From: an uncultured Sphingomonas sp.
Lineage (GTDB): Bacteria > Pseudomonadota > Alphaproteobacteria > Sphingomonadales > Sphingomonadaceae
Assembly (NCBI GenBank): GCA_946482655.1
Contig: CAMLSA010000114.1
Span: 1-9,152, forward strand
DNA length: 9,152 nucleotides
Direction: 5' to 3'
Positions within the stretch are counted from its first letter, which is position 1. Each line of letters opens with the position of its first letter. The notes below the pieces were generated by a model. That model worked only from the letters and a program-made list of their open reading frames with translations, did not search any database and was not told the DNA's origin. The position numbers and the translations under genes are program-made. Positions 7,457 to 9,152 of the stretch are shown piece after piece.

Positions 7457-7477
7457 GATCGGCTGTCCGAGCCGATC
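7457..7477. terminator. hairpin between convergent cysH and dnaB, candidate bidirectional terminator
   Basis: GATCGGCT (7457-7464) and AGCCGATC (7470-7477) form a perfect 8-bp stem with loop GTCCG. It fills the gap between the two stops and covers two bases of the dnaB stop codon. Neither strand has a T-run after the stem, so it is not a classical intrinsic terminator; it may protect 3' ends or act with Rho. Confidence 0.5.
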
Positions 7478-8990
7478 AGTCGCCGTAGTCGACATTGCCA
7501 TAGATGTCGTCGGCGAGATCCGAGAATTTGGTGAACTTGCTCTCGAACTTGAGCGCGATGCTGCCGGTCGAACCGTGGCGTTGTTTGGCGATGATCAGCT
7601 CGGCCCGGTTGTGCGCGCGGGTCATCTTCTGCTGCCATTCCTCGAACGCCGTCACCTCGACGGCACTGTCGCCCGCCTGCATCGAGGCCTCCTTCGGCTT
7701 GCTCAGGTTGAGATAATAATCGTCGCGGTACACGAACCAGACCATATCGGCATCCTGCTCGATCGAGCCGGATTCGCGCAGATCCGAAAGCACCGGCTTC
7801 TTGTTTTCGCGCTGTTCGACCTGGCGGCTGAGCTGTGAGAGCGCGATCACCGGCACGCTCAACTCCTTTGCCAGCGTCTTGAGGCCGCGACTGATCTCCG
7901 AAATCTCCTGGACACGATTGGCATCGGCACTCCGGCCGGAGCCCTGGAGCAGCTGGAGATAATCGACGACGATCACGCCGATCTGCCTCTGCCGCTTGAG
8001 CCGGCGCGCGCGCGTCCGCAACGCCGCGATCGTCAAGCCCGGCGTATCGTCGATGTAGAGCGGCAGAGTCTCGAGATCCTGGGCGGCACGCGCGAAGGAC
8101 GTGAACTCGGCGTGGCTGATCCTGCCCATGCGGATCTGTTCGCCGCTAATCTCGGCCTGTTCGGAAAGCACGCGGGTCGCGAGCTGATCCGCCGACATTT
8201 CGAGGCTGAAGAAGGCGACAGGTGCACCAACCGATTTCTCGATACCCGCCGCCTGATCGCGAACGTAACGCATCGCCACGTTGAAGGCGATGTTCGTCGC
8301 GAGCGAGGTTTTGCCCATGCCTGGCCGGCCGGCGAGAATGATCAGATCCGATGGATGGAGGCCGCCAATCTTGGCGTTGAGCGCTTCGAGCCCCGTGGTG
8401 AGGCCGGCGATATGCCCGCCCGAATTGAGCGCGGCACTCGCCATCTCGATGACCTGCTTGGTCGCCTGGGCGAAGCTCTTGACGCCGCCGTCCTCGCCGC
8501 CCTGCTCGGCCACTCGGTAAAGCTGGACTTCGGCTTCCTCGATCTGGGCTTTGGGATCGACGTCCTCGGAGGTGTCGAGCGCCTGCTCGACCATGTTGCG
8601 GCCGACTCCGACCAGCGCTCGAAGCAGTGCGAGGTCGTAGATCTGGCTGGCGAAGTCACGCGCCCCGATCAGCGCCGCGCCGCTGCCGGTGAGCTGGGCG
8701 AGATAGGCCGGGCCGCCCAGCTCGCGCATGCCGGCATCGCCCTCGAACATCGGCCGCAAAGTGACCGGTGTGGCTAGCATGTTGCGATCGAGCAGCCGCA
8801 GGATAGCATCATAGATGCGCCCGTGGAGCGGCTCGAAGAAATGCTCGGGCTTGAGCCGGAGCTGGACGTCCTCAACGACTCGATTGTCGAGCATCATCGC
8901 GCCCAGAAGCGCCGCTTCGGCCTCGATATTGTGCGGAAGCGCGGGGGTCCCGGCGGCAAGTGGAGGAACTATGCGAACAGGATCGGCCAT
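7476..8990 (-). CDS. dnaB: replicative DNA helicase DnaB
   Basis: The 504-residue protein is the hexameric 5'-3' helicase that unwinds the replication fork and recruits primase. The N-terminal domain begins around PHNIEAEAALLGAMML (19-34) and contains the FFEPLHGRIYDA motif (51-62). After a linker, the RecA-like ATPase carries Walker A GRPGMGKT (221-228), FFSLEM with catalytic Glu264, Walker B VIVVDYLQLL (339-348), SQLSRQVEQRENKKPVLSDL (385-404) and KQRHGSTG (469-476) with the arginine finger. The length is normal, there is no intein, and all key residues are present. The ATG at 8990 fits the family N-terminus. The frame stays open upstream to an ATG at 9110, but that extension (Trp/Cys-containing, across promoter-like DNA) is not family-like. 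The Shine-Dalgarno is weak (GGGGA about ten bases upstream). Confidence 0.96.
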   Translation of the reverse strand: MADPVRIVPPLAAGTPALPHNIEAEAALLGAMMLDNRVVEDVQLRLKPEHFFEPLHGRIYDAILRLLDRNMLATPVTLRPMFEGDAGMRELGGPAYLAQLTGSGAALIGARDFASQIYDLALLRALVGVGRNMVEQALDTSEDVDPKAQIEEAEVQLYRVAEQGGEDGGVKSFAQATKQVIEMASAALNSGGHIAGLTTGLEALNAKIGGLHPSDLIILAGRPGMGKTSLATNIAFNVAMRYVRDQAAGIEKSVGAPVAFFSLEMSADQLATRVLSEQAEISGEQIRMGRISHAEFTSFARAAQDLETLPLYIDDTPGLTIAALRTRARRLKRQRQIGVIVVDYLQLLQGSGRSADANRVQEISEISRGLKTLAKELSVPVIALSQLSRQVEQRENKKPVLSDLRESGSIEQDADMVWFVYRDDYYLNLSKPKEASMQAGDSAVEVTAFEEWQQKMTRAHNRAELIIAKQRHGSTGSIALKFESKFTKFSDLADDIYGNVDYGD

Positions 8991-9025
8991 TCTGCGATTA
9001 TCCCCGTTGGACCAGTCCGCCGCAA
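8991..9025 (-). promoter_or_regulatory. putative dnaB promoter giving a leaderless mRNA
   Basis: On the minus strand TTGCGG (9025-9020) and GATAAT (9002-8997) are separated by exactly 17 bases. GATAAT matches the -10 consensus at five of six positions. Only six bases lie between the -10 and the ATG, so the predicted start is at or next to the A of the ATG. This is the best -35/-10 pair in the window. Confidence 0.5.
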
Positions 9026-9152
9026 GCACCGCCAAGCAAAAGTTCGGGGGACCGATCTGTGGATGAATCCGGCTTGCAATGCCTACCGCAAGTGTCCACA
9101 ATGCAAGCATGCTTACAGATACCAGCCGGCGTATTCCCTTCTTGATGCACGA
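9026..9152. other. upstream region of dnaB with palindromes and DnaA-box-like sites
   Basis: No gene is convincing here. The stretch holds AAGCATGCTT (9105-9114), a perfect palindrome. GCTTGCA (9072-9078) forms an inverted repeat with TGCAAGC (9102-9108). Two sites resemble DnaA boxes: TGTGGATGA (9058-9066, one mismatch to TGTGGATAA) and GTGTCCACA (9092-9100, two mismatches to TTATCCACA). It could include control sites for dnaB. Confidence 0.3.

Noticed and set aside
8991..9110. 40-residue N-terminal extension of DnaB
   Set aside because: It runs through promoter-like DNA and does not resemble the DnaB N-terminus, which starts properly at 8990.

Overview
The window looks like ordinary chromosome from an alphaproteobacterium, most likely a sphingomonad (Sphingomonas or a near relative). 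The reasons are the high GC content with strong G/C at third codon positions, and the sulfur-assimilation gene order cobA - DUF2849 - cysI - DUF934 - cysH, which is typical of that group. No phage, transposon, CRISPR array, tRNA or rRNA was seen. Lineage is inferred from gene content and composition only.

Layout. The first 74 bases may be the 3' end of an unidentified gene. A RarD/EamA permease (111-1004) then converges, with only 3 bp between stops, on a class IV aminotransferase of the IlvE type (1008-1907, minus). A 47-bp bidirectional promoter region separates ilvE from a MarR-family regulator (1955-2464, plus), which is followed 16 bp later by a Cys-type glutathione/thioredoxin peroxidase (2481-2969). 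Next come a 41-bp dyad-symmetric element, a 66-residue Cys/His protein of the HGG type (3081-3281), and a structured intergenic stretch of about 270 bp.

The centre of the window (3550-7448) is one tightly packed five-gene operon for reducing activated sulfate to sulfide: uroporphyrinogen-III methyltransferase (first committed step to siroheme), DUF2849, the siroheme/4Fe-4S sulfite reductase hemoprotein, DUF934, and a 4Fe-4S APS reductase. CysH makes sulfite from APS, CysI reduces sulfite to sulfide, and CobA supplies precorrin-2 for the siroheme of CysI. No CysJ-type flavoprotein, ATP sulfurylase or precorrin-2 dehydrogenase/ferrochelatase is encoded here, so those functions must lie elsewhere or be carried out differently. 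The operon converges on the replicative helicase dnaB (7476-8990, minus) across a 27-bp gap holding a perfect 8-bp hairpin.

No clearly new system stands out. The most interesting signals are regulatory. Four start codons with little or no Shine-Dalgarno sequence (rarD, marR, cobA, dnaB) each have TTGCG starting 35-37 bases upstream, which suggests leaderless transcription. There are also several well-formed inverted repeats in the short intergenic gaps, and two conserved proteins of unknown role inside the sulfite reductase operon.
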